This document shows, in pieces, positions 1 to 8,536 of a DNA stretch of 21,821 nt. The notes beneath the pieces are model-generated. The model saw only the letters and a list, made by a program, of their open reading frames with translations, was not told where the DNA came from and ran no database searches. This DNA is from Rhodocyclaceae bacterium UBA2250 (lineage in GTDB: Bacteria > Pseudomonadota > Gammaproteobacteria > Burkholderiales > Rhodocyclaceae): contig DDXW01000040.1 in assembly GCA_002347285.1 (NCBI GenBank), forward strand, positions 1 through 21,821, read 5' to 3'. Made by a program: the position numbers and the translations under genes. Within the stretch, counting starts at the first letter, position 1. Every line of letters starts with the position of its first letter.

Positions 1-1769
1 AGCAGCTTGCCTTTCCAGGCGTTCCAGACTTTCGGGCTGGTGCCGCGGATGTCGCACATGGTCAGCAGATACAGCGCGGTCAGGCGTTCCTCGCTGCGCA
101 CGATCGCGGCGAAGCGGCGGACCACTTCCGGATCGGTCAGGTCCCGCTTCTGGGCGAACGTCGACATCGTCAGGTGGTGCTCGACCAGAAAGACGGCAAG
201 GCTTTCGTCGTGCTTGCCGATGCCGTGGCTGCGGCAGAAGCGGCGCGCGTCGCCCATGCCCAGCCGGGAATGGTCGCCGCCGCGGCCCTTGGCGATGTCA
301 TGGAACAGCGCGGCGACGTAGAGACGCCAGCGCTCCGGGAACGCCGCCATGAGACGCGAGCAGAACGGGTATTCGTGGGCGAATTCGGGCAGCGAGAGGC
401 GCCGCAGGTTGCGCACCACCTGCAGGATGTGCTGGTCGACGGTATAGACGTGGAACAGGTCGTGCTGCAGTTGGCCGACGATGCGGCCGAAGGCCGGCAG
501 ATAGGCGCCGAGGATGTCGAACTGGTTCATGCGGCGCAACTGGTGCGTCAGGCCGCGCTTTTCCTTGAAAAGCGCGAGGAAGTTCGCCCGGTTGGCTGGA
601 TCGCGGCGGAAGGCGGCGTCGATGCGGTCGCGCCCATGCCAGAGCGCGCGCAGCGTGCGCGGCGTCATGCCCTTCAGTTCGGGGCGCTGGGAGAGCAGCA
701 AAAAACAGCGCAGCAGGGCGGCGGGCTGGCGCCGGAACAGCGTGTCGTCGCGGATGTCGAGCAGTTCCTGCGCCATCTGGAAGTCGTCGTCGATGACGAT
801 CGGCGCGAGAGCCGGGCGGTGCTCGAGCCGGGCGGCGAGGTCAAGCAGCACCAGCGTATTGAGTTGGGTGACCTGCTTCGCGTTGCGGTAGTAGCGCTGC
901 ATCAGGATTTCCGAGGCGCGTCGCGTCGCGGAGGCCTTGACGCCGAGCTGGCGGGCGAGCGCTTCCTGATGGTCGAACAGCAGCCGGTCCTCGCGCCGGC
1001 CCGTCAGCAGGTGCAGGCCGATGCGCACGCGCCGCAGGAAGTCTTCCGCGCGGGCGAGCTGGCGCGCTTCGGCCGGGGAGATCACCACCGTGTCGGCCAG
1101 CTTGCGCCAGCTGTCGGCGAGGGCGGCGGCACGGGCGACCCAGAGGAGGATCTGCAGGTCGCGCAGGCCGCCAGGATTCTCCTTGCAGTTCGGTTCGAGC
1201 GCGTAGGGGGTGTCGTTGTGCTTGGCATAGCGCTCTTCCTGTTCGAGACGCTTGGCCTTGAAGAAGGAAAGCGGATCGAGCGCCTGGTGGAATGCCGCGT
1301 CGAAGCGCGTGAAGAGCGCGCGGCTGCCGCACAGGTAGCGCGCTTCGAGCAGGGCGGTCTGCACGGTGATGTCGCGCGCCGCCTCGTCGATGCATTCGTC
1401 GACGGTGCGCGCGCTGTGGCCGACCTCGAGGCCGATGTCCCACAGCAACCCCACCAGTCGGGCCAGCGCCTGCGCATGCCGTTCCCTGTCGCCGTCGGGC
1501 AGCAGGATCAGCAAATCGACGTCCGAGCCCGGATAGAGTTCGCCGCGGCCATAGCCGCCGACGGCCGCCAGGCAGAACCGGCGGTCCATCGCCACCGCCT
1601 GCCACAGGTGGCGCAGCACCCGGTCGACCAGGCCGGCCGTGCCGCGCAGCAGGGCGGTCGGCGCGCCGCCGGCGAGATAGCGCTCCTTCAGGGCTTGGCG
1701 GCCGCTCTGCAGGGCCTGGCGGCAGTCCGCGGCGACGCCGCCGGCGGCGGAGAGGGCGTCGCGTTCCAC
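1..1769 (-). CDS. glnD: Bifunctional PII uridylyltransferase/uridylyl-removing enzyme GlnD (N-terminal part, cut by window edge)
   Basis: GlnD senses glutamine and adds or removes UMP on PII (GlnB/GlnK), controlling nitrogen assimilation in the cytoplasm. The minus-strand frame is open from 1769 to the window edge, giving about 589 residues of a protein that is usually about 850-900. The nucleotidyltransferase signature GGYGRGELYPGSDVDLL lies at about residues 71-87, with the two catalytic Asp at 83 and 85. The HD hydrolase motif (FHDIAKGRGGDHS; H490, D491) does the UMP removal. The C-terminal ACT domains lie beyond position 1. I chose the GTG at 1767-1769, 14 bases after the map stop. It leaves about 70 residues before the signature, as in the E. 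coli protein, whereas the next ATG would leave only about ten. No strong ribosome-binding site is visible, so translation is probably coupled to map. The identification is very secure; the exact start is less so. Confidence 0.96.
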   Translation of the reverse strand, partial: MERDALSAAGGVAADCRQALQSGRQALKERYLAGGAPTALLRGTAGLVDRVLRHLWQAVAMDRRFCLAAVGGYGRGELYPGSDVDLLILLPDGDRERHAQALARLVGLLWDIGLEVGHSARTVDECIDEAARDITVQTALLEARYLCGSRALFTRFDAAFHQALDPLSFFKAKRLEQEERYAKHNDTPYALEPNCKENPGGLRDLQILLWVARAAALADSWRKLADTVVISPAEARQLARAEDFLRRVRIGLHLLTGRREDRLLFDHQEALARQLGVKASATRRASEILMQRYYRNAKQVTQLNTLVLLDLAARLEHRPALAPIVIDDDFQMAQELLDIRDDTLFRRQPAALLRCFLLLSQRPELKGMTPRTLRALWHGRDRIDAAFRRDPANRANFLALFKEKRGLTHQLRRMNQFDILGAYLPAFGRIVGQLQHDLFHVYTVDQHILQVVRNLRRLSLPEFAHEYPFCSRLMAAFPERWRLYVAALFHDIAKGRGGDHSRLGMGDARRFCRSHGIGKHDESLAVFLVEHHLTMSTFAQKRDLTDPEVVRRFAAIVRSEERLTALYLLTMCDIRGTSPKVWNAWKGKL

Positions 1770-1783
1770 GACGGCGCGGGAAT

Positions 1784-2581
1784 TCAGGCCGGGAAGGGGT
1801 TGGGCGGCGCGGCCGCCGACAGGGTGAGCACCTCGGCGCCGGTTTCCGTGACGGCGATGGTGTGCTCCCACTGAGCCGACAGGCTGCGATCCTTCGTGAC
1901 GATGGTCCAGCCGTCCGGCAACTCGGAGATCGCCGCCTTGCCGGCGTTGATCATCGGCTCGATGGTGAACACCATGCCCGGCTCGAGCCGCATGCCCTCG
2001 CCGCGCCGGCCGTAGTGCAGCACCTGGGGCTCTTCGTGGAACTTGCGGCCGATGCCGTGACCGCAGAACTCGCGCACCACCGAGAAGCCGTTCTGCTCCG
2101 CATGGCGCTGGATCGCGGCGCCGATGTCGCCCAGGCGGGCGCCGGGCTTGACCGCCGCGATGCCCAGCCACAGGCATTCGTGGGTGATCGCGACGAGGCG
2201 CTTGGCGAGAATCGAGGCGTCGCCGACGACGAACATGCGGCTGGTGTCGCCGTGCCAGCCGTCCTTGATGGTGGTGATGTCGAGATTGACGATGTCGCCC
2301 TTCTTCAGCGGCCGCTCGTTGGGCACGCCGTGGCAGACCTGGTGGTTGACCGAGGCGCAGATCGACTTCGGGTAGGGTGCATAGCCGGGCGGCGCGTAGT
2401 TGAGCGGCGCCGGGATACAGCCCTGCACGCCGACCATGTAGTCGTGGCAAAGCCGGTCGAGTTCCTCGGTGGTCACGCCGGGCTTGACGAACGGCGCGAT
2501 GTAGTCGAGCACCTCGCCGGCGAGGCGGCCGGCGATGCGCATCTGTTCGATGTCTTCTGTTGTCTTGATCGTGACGCTCAT
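1784..2581 (-). CDS. map: Type I methionine aminopeptidase
   Basis: Map removes the initiator methionine from new proteins in the cytoplasm using a two-metal site. The 265-residue protein shows all five expected ligands: D101 and D112 (in NLDITTIKDGWHGDTS), H175 (GHGIGRKFHEEP), E208 (TIEPM) and E239 (QWEHTI). The substrate-binding His is H84 in CHGVP. Length matches the type I family, with no N-terminal extension. The ATG at 2581 is preceded by a weak GAGA-type ribosome-binding site. map is the first gene of a minus-strand pair with glnD and is divergent from rpsB, the common arrangement in beta- and gammaproteobacteria. Confidence 0.98.
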   Translation of the reverse strand: MSVTIKTTEDIEQMRIAGRLAGEVLDYIAPFVKPGVTTEELDRLCHDYMVGVQGCIPAPLNYAPPGYAPYPKSICASVNHQVCHGVPNERPLKKGDIVNLDITTIKDGWHGDTSRMFVVGDASILAKRLVAITHECLWLGIAAVKPGARLGDIGAAIQRHAEQNGFSVVREFCGHGIGRKFHEEPQVLHYGRRGEGMRLEPGMVFTIEPMINAGKAAISELPDGWTIVTKDRSLSAQWEHTIAVTETGAEVLTLSAAAPPNPFPA

Positions 2582-2612
2582 TCTCTGTCGGGCGTGGATG
2601 GCGGGTCTCCGG

Positions 2613-2618
2613 ATTGTA
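2613..2618 (-). promoter_or_regulatory. Possible -10 element for map-glnD
   Basis: On the minus strand the hexamer TACAAT lies about 31 bases upstream of the map ATG in an otherwise GC-rich spacer. No convincing -35 element is visible 16-18 bases further upstream, so this is a weak inference from position and base composition. Confidence 0.3.
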
Positions 2619-2647
2619 ACCCCTGCCGTTCGGCCCGGCCGCCGCCC

Positions 2648-2677
2648 TTGCTGTTCGTACTATCAAGTGGTTATAAT
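2648..2677 (+). promoter_or_regulatory. Sigma70-type promoter of the rpsB operon
   Basis: A -35 element TTGCTG (2648-2653) and a perfect -10 TATAAT (2672-2677) are separated by 18 bp. The following bases GCGCGG form a GC-rich discriminator, which in other bacteria goes with stringent (ppGpp) control of ribosomal genes; that control is inferred here. The predicted transcript start is near 2684, leaving a leader of about 100 nt before rpsB. This is the best promoter for the long plus-strand gene run that follows. Confidence 0.8.
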
Positions 2678-2683
2678 GCGCGG

Positions 2684-2787
2684 CTTGCCTGGATCCTCAG
2701 GGCAAAATTCACACACCCGGCGCCGAGTGGGTGCCTCGTCGCGAGGAGCCGGCCGGGTGGCGGATCAACCCATATCGGAGAAAATCG
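2684..2787 (+). ncRNA. Structured rpsB leader, candidate S2 autoregulatory element (t44-like)
   Basis: The leader can fold into a nested structure. CACCCGGC at 2714-2721 pairs perfectly over 8 bp with GCCGGGTG at 2752-2759. Inside it CCTCG (2734-2738) pairs with CGAGG (2742-2746) around a 3-nt loop. In gammaproteobacteria the map-rpsB spacer carries the t44 RNA family, which acts as a leader through which ribosomal protein S2 represses its own operon. Location and structure match that idea; homology and S2 binding are inferred. A GGAG ribosome-binding site (2777-2780) lies just downstream of the main helix. Confidence 0.55.
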
Positions 2788-3540
2788 ATGAGCACGACCA
2801 TGCGCCAGATGCTGGAGGCCGGCATTCATTTCGGCCACCAGACCCGTTTCTGGAACCCCAAGATGGCCCCCTACATTTTCGGCCATCGCAACAAGATCCA
2901 CATCATCAACCTCGAGAAGACCCTCGCCAAGTACAACGAGGCGATGGACTTCGTCAAGAAAATGTCGAGCAAGCGCGGCACCGTGCTGTTCGTCGGCACC
3001 AAGCGTCAGGCGCGTGAAATCCTCGCCGAGGAGGCGCAGCGCGCCGGCATGCCCTACGTCGATGAGCGCTGGCTCGGCGGCATGCTGACCAACTTCAAGA
3101 CGGTGAAGCAATCCCTGAAGCGCCTCAACGACATGGAGCAGATGGCCGAAGACGGCGCCTTCGAGAAGATGAACAAGAAGGAAGCGCTGATGCTGCAGCG
3201 CGAGCTGGTCAAGCTGCAGAAGAGCCTGGGCGGCATCAAGAACATGACGGCGCTGCCCGATGCGATCTTCGTGATCGACGTCGGCTACCACAAGATCGCC
3301 GTGACCGAGGCCAACAAGCTCGGCATTCCCGTCGTCGGCGTGGTCGATACCAACCACTCGCCGATCGGCATCGATTACCTGATCCCCGGCAACGACGACT
3401 CCTCGCGCGCCATCCGCCTCTACGCGCGCGGCGTGGCCGATGCGATCCTCGAGGGCAGGAGCCAGGCGATCAACGAAGTGGTGCAGCAGATGGCCGGCGA
3501 CGACGAGTTCGTCGAAGTCCAGGAAGAAGCCCAGGAGTAA
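2788..3540 (+). CDS. rpsB: 30S ribosomal protein S2
   Basis: S2 binds late to the small ribosomal subunit, near the S1 docking site. The 250-residue protein begins MSTTMRQMLEAGIHFGHQT and contains the family blocks around TRFWNPKMAPYIFG, VGTKRQAR, DERWLGGMLTNF and VVDTNHSP. The start at 2788 was chosen over an in-frame upstream ATG at 2731 because it gives the standard S2 N-terminus and has GGAG seven bases upstream; the upstream extension would read through the leader hairpin. The acidic C-terminal tail (EFVEVQEEAQE) is typical. It is the first gene of the long operon and likely autoregulated through its leader. Confidence 0.99.
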   Translation: MSTTMRQMLEAGIHFGHQTRFWNPKMAPYIFGHRNKIHIINLEKTLAKYNEAMDFVKKMSSKRGTVLFVGTKRQAREILAEEAQRAGMPYVDERWLGGMLTNFKTVKQSLKRLNDMEQMAEDGAFEKMNKKEALMLQRELVKLQKSLGGIKNMTALPDAIFVIDVGYHKIAVTEANKLGIPVVGVVDTNHSPIGIDYLIPGNDDSSRAIRLYARGVADAILEGRSQAINEVVQQMAGDDEFVEVQEEAQE

Positions 3541-3542
3541 CC

Positions 3543-3548
3543 AAGGAG
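3543..3548 (+). promoter_or_regulatory. Ribosome-binding site that fixes the tsf start
   Basis: AAGGAG ends 9 bases before the ATG at 3558 but only 3 bases before the in-frame ATG at 3552. The spacing therefore favours 3558, which also gives the family-typical N-terminus MAEITA. Confidence 0.8.
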
Positions 3549-3557
3549 TAGATGAGG

Positions 3558-4460
3558 ATGGCAGAAATTACCGCAGGCATGGTCAAGGAGTTGCGCGAGA
3601 AGACCGATGCCCCCATGATGGAATGCAAGAAGGCGCTCACCGAGGCCGGCGGCGACATGGCCAAGGCCGAGGAGATTCTCCGCGTCAAGCTCGGCAACAA
3701 GGCCACCAAGGCGGCGACGCGCGTGGCTGCCGAGGGCGTGGTCGGCATGTACCTTTCCGCCGACGGCAAGCTCGGCGCGATGATGGAGGTGAACTCCGAA
3801 ACCGACTTCGTCGCCAAGAACGACGAGTTCATCGCGCTGGCCAAGTGCTGCGCCGAACTGGCGGCGACCAGGAATCCCGCCGACGTCGCCGCGCTGTCGG
3901 CCCTGCCCATGGGCGAGGGCACGGTCGAGTCGACCCGTTCCGCGCTGGTCGGCAAGATCGGCGAGAACATGACGCTGCGCCGTTTCGTGCGCATCGAGGC
4001 CAAGGGCAGGCTGTCTTCCTACGTCCACGGCGGTTCGAAGATCGGCGTGATGGTCGATCTGAGCGGCGGTGACGACGCGCTCGGCAAGGATATCGCGATG
4101 CACATCGCCGCCTCCAAGCCGAAAGCGCTCGACGCCTCCGGCGTGCCGGCCGACCTGCTCGACACCGAGCGCCGCATCGCCATCGAGAAGGCGCGCGAGG
4201 CGGGCAAGCCCGAGGCGATGCTCGAGAAGATCGCCGAAGGCACCGTCCAGAAGTACCTGAAGGACGTCACGCTGCTCGGCCAGGTGTTCGTCAAGGCCGA
4301 GGACGGCAAGCAGACCATCGAACAGCTGCTCAAGGCCAGGGGCGCCACGGTGAACGGCTTCACGCTCTACATCGTCGGCGAAGGCATCGAGAAGAAGGTG
4401 TCCGACTTCGCCGCCGAGGTGGCCGAGCAAGCCGCTGCCGCCGCTGCCGCCAAGAAGTAA
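3558..4460 (+). CDS. tsf: Elongation factor Ts
   Basis: EF-Ts is the nucleotide-exchange factor that reloads EF-Tu with GTP. The 300-residue protein has the N-terminal UBA-like domain (MAEITAGMVKELREKTDAPM, helix pair to about residue 50) and the signature SETDFVAKND at about residues 80-89, where the TDF residues insert next to the EF-Tu nucleotide pocket. Two core subdomains follow, then an alanine-rich tail. Two in-frame ATGs lie six bases apart; the ribosome-binding site supports the second. It sits 17 bases after rpsB and 6 before pyrH, the standard rpsB-tsf-pyrH-frr arrangement. Confidence 0.99.
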   Translation: MAEITAGMVKELREKTDAPMMECKKALTEAGGDMAKAEEILRVKLGNKATKAATRVAAEGVVGMYLSADGKLGAMMEVNSETDFVAKNDEFIALAKCCAELAATRNPADVAALSALPMGEGTVESTRSALVGKIGENMTLRRFVRIEAKGRLSSYVHGGSKIGVMVDLSGGDDALGKDIAMHIAASKPKALDASGVPADLLDTERRIAIEKAREAGKPEAMLEKIAEGTVQKYLKDVTLLGQVFVKAEDGKQTIEQLLKARGATVNGFTLYIVGEGIEKKVSDFAAEVAEQAAAAAAAKK

Positions 4461-4466
4461 GTTCCC

Positions 4467-5189
4467 ATGTCCGCCGCCACGCCGCGCTACAAGCGCATCC
4501 TGCTCAAGCTGTCGGGCGAGGCCTTGATGGGCGAGGATGCCTATGGCATCAACCGCGAGACCTTGTGGCGCATCGTCAATGAGGTCAAGACGGTGGCCGA
4601 CCTCGGCGTCGAGGTCGGCGTGGTGATCGGCGGCGGCAACATCTTCCGCGGCATGGCCGGGGCCTCCTCCGGCATGGACCGCGCCACCGCCGACTACATG
4701 GGCATGCTCGCCACCGTGATGAACGCGATGGCGCTGGCCGACGCGATGCGCCAGGCCGGCCTCAACGCCCGTGTGCAGTCCGCGTTCGTGATCGAGCAGG
4801 TCGTCGAGCCCTACATCCGCGGCAAGGCGATCCGCTATCTCGAGGAAGGCCGCGTCGTCATCTTCGGGGGCGGCACGGGCAACCCGTTCTTCACCACCGA
4901 CACCGCCGCGGCGCTGCGCGGCTCGGAGATCGGCGCCGAGATCGTGCTCAAGGCCACCAAGGTCGATGGCGTGTATACCGCCGATCCGAAGAAGGACCCG
5001 ACCGCGAGCCGCTTCGCGAAGATCAGCTTCGACGAGGCGATCGGCCGCGGTCTCGGCGTGATGGACGCGACGGCCTTCGCGCTGTGCCGCGACCAGAAGC
5101 TGCCGATCAACGTGTTCTCGATCTTCAAGGCCGGCGCGCTGAAGCGCGTCGTCATGGGCGAGGACGAGGGCACCTTGGTCCATTGTTGA
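4467..5189 (+). CDS. pyrH: UMP kinase
   Basis: PyrH phosphorylates UMP to UDP in the cytoplasm, feeding RNA, sugar-nucleotide and CTP synthesis. The bacterial enzyme is a hexamer of the amino-acid kinase fold, normally regulated by GTP and UTP. The 240-residue protein shows LKLSGEAL (residues 13-20), GGGNIFRG (55-62), the UMP-binding FGGGTGNPFFTTD block (around 133-145) and the ATP-site stretch KATKVDGVYTADPKKDP. Length is standard. It starts 6 bases after tsf with no strong ribosome-binding site, so it probably depends partly on coupling to tsf. Confidence 0.99.
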   Translation: MSAATPRYKRILLKLSGEALMGEDAYGINRETLWRIVNEVKTVADLGVEVGVVIGGGNIFRGMAGASSGMDRATADYMGMLATVMNAMALADAMRQAGLNARVQSAFVIEQVVEPYIRGKAIRYLEEGRVVIFGGGTGNPFFTTDTAAALRGSEIGAEIVLKATKVDGVYTADPKKDPTASRFAKISFDEAIGRGLGVMDATAFALCRDQKLPINVFSIFKAGALKRVVMGEDEGTLVHC

Positions 5190-5208
5190 AGACAGTCAGG
5201 AGTTCCCA

Positions 5209-5769
5209 ATGATCGTCGCTGAACTCAAGAAAACCGCCGAACACAAGATGCAGAAGAGCGTCGAGGCGCTCGTGCATGATTTGGCCAAGGTGCGCACCGG
5301 CCGCGCGCATACCGGTCTGCTCGACCACGTGATGGTCGACTATTACGGCAACCCGACCCCGATCAACCAGGTCGCCAACGTCACGCTGATCGACGCGCGG
5401 ACGATCGGCGTGCAGCCCTGGGAGAAGGGCATGGGCGCCAAGATCGAGAAGGCGATCCGCGAGTCCGATCTCGGTCTCAATCCGGCCGCCCAGGGCGACC
5501 TGCTGCGCATTCCGATGCCCATGCTCACCGAAGAGCGCCGCCGCGACCTGATCAAGGTGGTGAAGCACGAAGGCGAGAACGCCAAGGTGGCGATCCGCAA
5601 CCTGCGGCGCGACGCGATCGCCCACCTCAAGGATGCGCTCAAGAAGCACGAGATCTCCGAGGACGAGGAGCGCAAGGCGCAGGACGACGTCCAGAAGCTC
5701 ACCGACAAGTATGTCGCCGAGGTGGACAAGCTGCTCGCCGAAAAGGAAAAGGACCTGATGGCCATCTAG
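5209..5769 (+). CDS. frr: Ribosome recycling factor
   Basis: RRF works with EF-G to split post-termination ribosomes. The 186-residue protein matches the usual 185. Its long-helix domain I includes the conserved KVRTGRAH near the N-terminus, and domain II contains YYGNPTPINQVANV. The C-terminal helix runs through the DEERKAQDDVQKLTDKYV block and ends LMAI. An AGGAG ribosome-binding site at 5198-5202 lies 6 bases before the ATG. It ends in TAG at 5767-5769, inside a short tandem repeat described separately. Confidence 0.99.
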   Translation: MIVAELKKTAEHKMQKSVEALVHDLAKVRTGRAHTGLLDHVMVDYYGNPTPINQVANVTLIDARTIGVQPWEKGMGAKIEKAIRESDLGLNPAAQGDLLRIPMPMLTEERRRDLIKVVKHEGENAKVAIRNLRRDAIAHLKDALKKHEISEDEERKAQDDVQKLTDKYVAEVDKLLAEKEKDLMAI

Positions 5770-5786
5770 GCCATCCAGGCCGACTG
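5760..5786 (+). repeat. Three imperfect 9-bp tandem units across the frr stop codon
   Basis: Units GGCCATCTA (5760-5768), GGCCATCCA (5769-5777) and GGCCGACTG (5778-5786) follow each other. The first contains the start of the frr TAG stop. Because the unit is 9 bp, the frame stays open after TAG and meets TGA five codons later. This looks like small-scale slippage duplication; no function is evident. Confidence 0.6.
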
Positions 5787-5803
5787 AGCCGGGAAGCCGC
5801 CCG

Positions 5804-6569
5804 ATGTTCTCGAGTTCGACCCGCAGCATTCCCGCCCGGCGGGCGGTGCCGCGCCATCTGGCGATCATCATGGACGGCAACGGCCGCTGGGCGAAGAAAC
5901 GCTTCCTGCCGCGCGTCGCCGGCCACCAGCAGGGGGTCGAAACGGTGCGCCAGGTGGTCAAGGCCTGCATCGAGCGCGGCATCGAATACCTGACGCTGTT
6001 CGCCTTCAGTTCCGAGAACTGGCGGCGGCCGAGCGAAGAAGTGAGCTTCCTGATGAATCTCTTCATCGCCGCGCTGGAGCGCGAAATCGGCCGTCTCCAC
6101 AGCAGCGGCGTGCGGCTGCGCGTGGTCGGCGACCTGGCGGCGTTCGAGCCGCGCCTGATCGACCTGATCCGCCGCGGCGAAAACCTCACCGCCGACAACC
6201 GGCGCCTGACCCTGACGGTCGCCGCCAACTACGGCGGCCGCTGGGACCTGATGCAGGCCTTCAACGGCCTGGCGCTGGCCTATCCCGAGAAGGCGGGCAG
6301 CTTCACCGAGGCCGATCTCGAGCCCTTCCTGGCGATGAGCTACGCGCCGGAGCCGGACCTGTTCGTCCGCACCGGCGGCGAGCAGCGCATCAGCAACTTC
6401 CTGCTCTGGCAGCTGGCCTATTGCGAGCTGTACTTCACCGACGCTTTCTGGCCGGATTTCGACGCGGCCGCGCTGGACGAGGCGATCGCCAGCTATCGGA
6501 GGCGCGAGCGGCGCTTCGGCCGCACCAGCGAGCAGCTGCTCGCCGCCTCGCCAGCCCCGAGTTTCACGG

Positions 6570-6577
<8 letters not shown>
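5804..6577 (+). CDS. uppS: Undecaprenyl diphosphate synthase (cis-prenyltransferase)
   Basis: UppS adds eight isopentenyl units in cis configuration to farnesyl diphosphate, making the lipid carrier precursor for peptidoglycan and O-antigen. The 257-residue protein has the catalytic block IIMDGNGRWA with D24, the FAFSSENWRRP block (about 67-76), and the diphosphate-binding RTGGEQRISNFLLWQ (from R189) followed by an ELYFTD tail motif. Length is normal. A GGGAAG-type ribosome-binding site precedes the ATG. The 34-base gap from frr is the largest inside the long operon. It overlaps cdsA by 8 bp. Confidence 0.98.
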
Positions 6578-7348
<771 letters not shown>

Positions 7349-7352
<4 letters not shown>

Positions 7353-8536
7353 GCCGGACCCGCTTGACCGTGCTCGGCGCGACCGGCTCGATCGGCGTCA
7401 GCACCCTCGACGTCGTCGCGCGCCATCCCGACCGTTACGAGGTGGTGGCGCTCAGCGGCAACAGCCGCGTCGCGAACCTGCTGGAGCAATGCCTGCGGCA
7501 TCGCCCGCGCTATGCGGTCGTCGGCCACGAGCGCGACGTGGCCGGGCTGACGGCCAGCCTGCGTGGCGCCGGCGTGGACACCGAGGTGCTGGCCGGTCCG
7601 CCGGCGCTCGAGTACGTCGCCGCGCTGCCCGAAGTCGATGCGGTGATGGCGGCGATCGTCGGCGCCGCCGGCCTGCAGCCGACCCTCGCCGCGGTGCGCG
7701 CCGGCAAGCGCGTGCTGCTCGCCAACAAGGAGGCGCTGGTGATGGCCGGCGCGCTGTTCATGGCCGAGGTGCGCGCGCACGGCGCGACGCTGCTGCCGAT
7801 CGACAGCGAGCACAATGCGGTGTTCCAGTCGCTGCCGGCCGATTACGCCGGTGATCCCGCCCGTGCCGGGGTCAGCCGCATCCTGCTGACCGCGTCGGGC
7901 GGGCCGTTCCGCACCGCATCGCTCGAGCGCCTGAAGAGCGTGACGCCCGACGAAGCTTGCGCGCACCCCAACTGGTCGATGGGACGCAAGATCTCGGTCG
8001 ATTCCGCGACGATGATGAACAAGGGGCTCGAGGTGATCGAGGCGCATTGGCTGTTCAACGTCGCCCCCGAGCAGATCGAGGTGGTGGTGCATCCGCAGAG
8101 CGTGATCCATTCGCTGGTGCAGTACGTCGATGGCTCGGTGCTCGCCGAACTCGGCAACCCGGACATGCGCACGCCGATCGCCCACGCGCTGGCCTGGCCG
8201 GAGCGCATCGCGGCGGGGGTCGGGCCGCTCGACCTGCCGGCGATCGCCCAACTGCATTTCGAAAAACCCGACTTCGACCGCTTCCCCTGCCTCGCGCTGG
8301 CCTACCGCGCCCTGCGCGCCGGCGGCAACGCGCCGACAGTGCTCAACGCGGCCAACGAGATCGCGGTCGAAGCCTTTCTCGCCGGGCGGCTGCCGTTCCC
8401 CGCCATCGCCGCAGTCATTGCCGCGACCCTGGATGCCGTGCCCGCCGGCGCCGTTGCCGATCTGCCGGCGATCCTCGCCGCGGATGCGCAGGCGCGCGCC
8501 GTCGCCGCCGAACTGGCGGCGGGTTGGCGGCGATGA
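7349..8536 (+). CDS. dxr: 1-deoxy-D-xylulose 5-phosphate reductoisomerase
   Basis: Dxr converts DXP to 2-C-methyl-D-erythritol 4-phosphate using NADPH, the second step of the MEP isoprenoid pathway. The 395-residue protein begins with the dinucleotide-binding GATGSIGVSTLDV (about 10-22). It contains LLANKEALVMAG, the metal ligands in PIDSEHNAVFQ (D152, E154) and MNKGLEVIEAHWLF (E228), the flexible-loop block HPNWSMG, and the C-terminal NAANEIAVEAF. The start at 7349 overlaps the cdsA stop as ATGA and gives the standard N-terminus. Together with uppS it feeds polyprenyl carrier synthesis. In E. coli dxr lies before uppS; here it follows cdsA. Confidence 0.99.

Noticed and set aside
174..1874. 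Long plus-strand open frame (566 codons) opposite glnD
   Set aside because: The minus strand carries clear GlnD signatures over the same bases. The plus-strand translation is low-complexity (Ala/Glu/Val/Gln-rich) with no recognisable domain, as expected from the antisense of a GC-rich gene.
2731..2787. Upstream in-frame start for rpsB
   Set aside because: It would add 19 residues that read through the leader hairpin. The start at 2788 has a well-placed ribosome-binding site and the standard S2 N-terminus.
3420..5183. 587-codon minus-strand open frame opposite rpsB, tsf and pyrH
   Set aside because: The product is His/Gly/Ala/Asp-rich with no domain and crosses three certain genes. It is a composition artefact.
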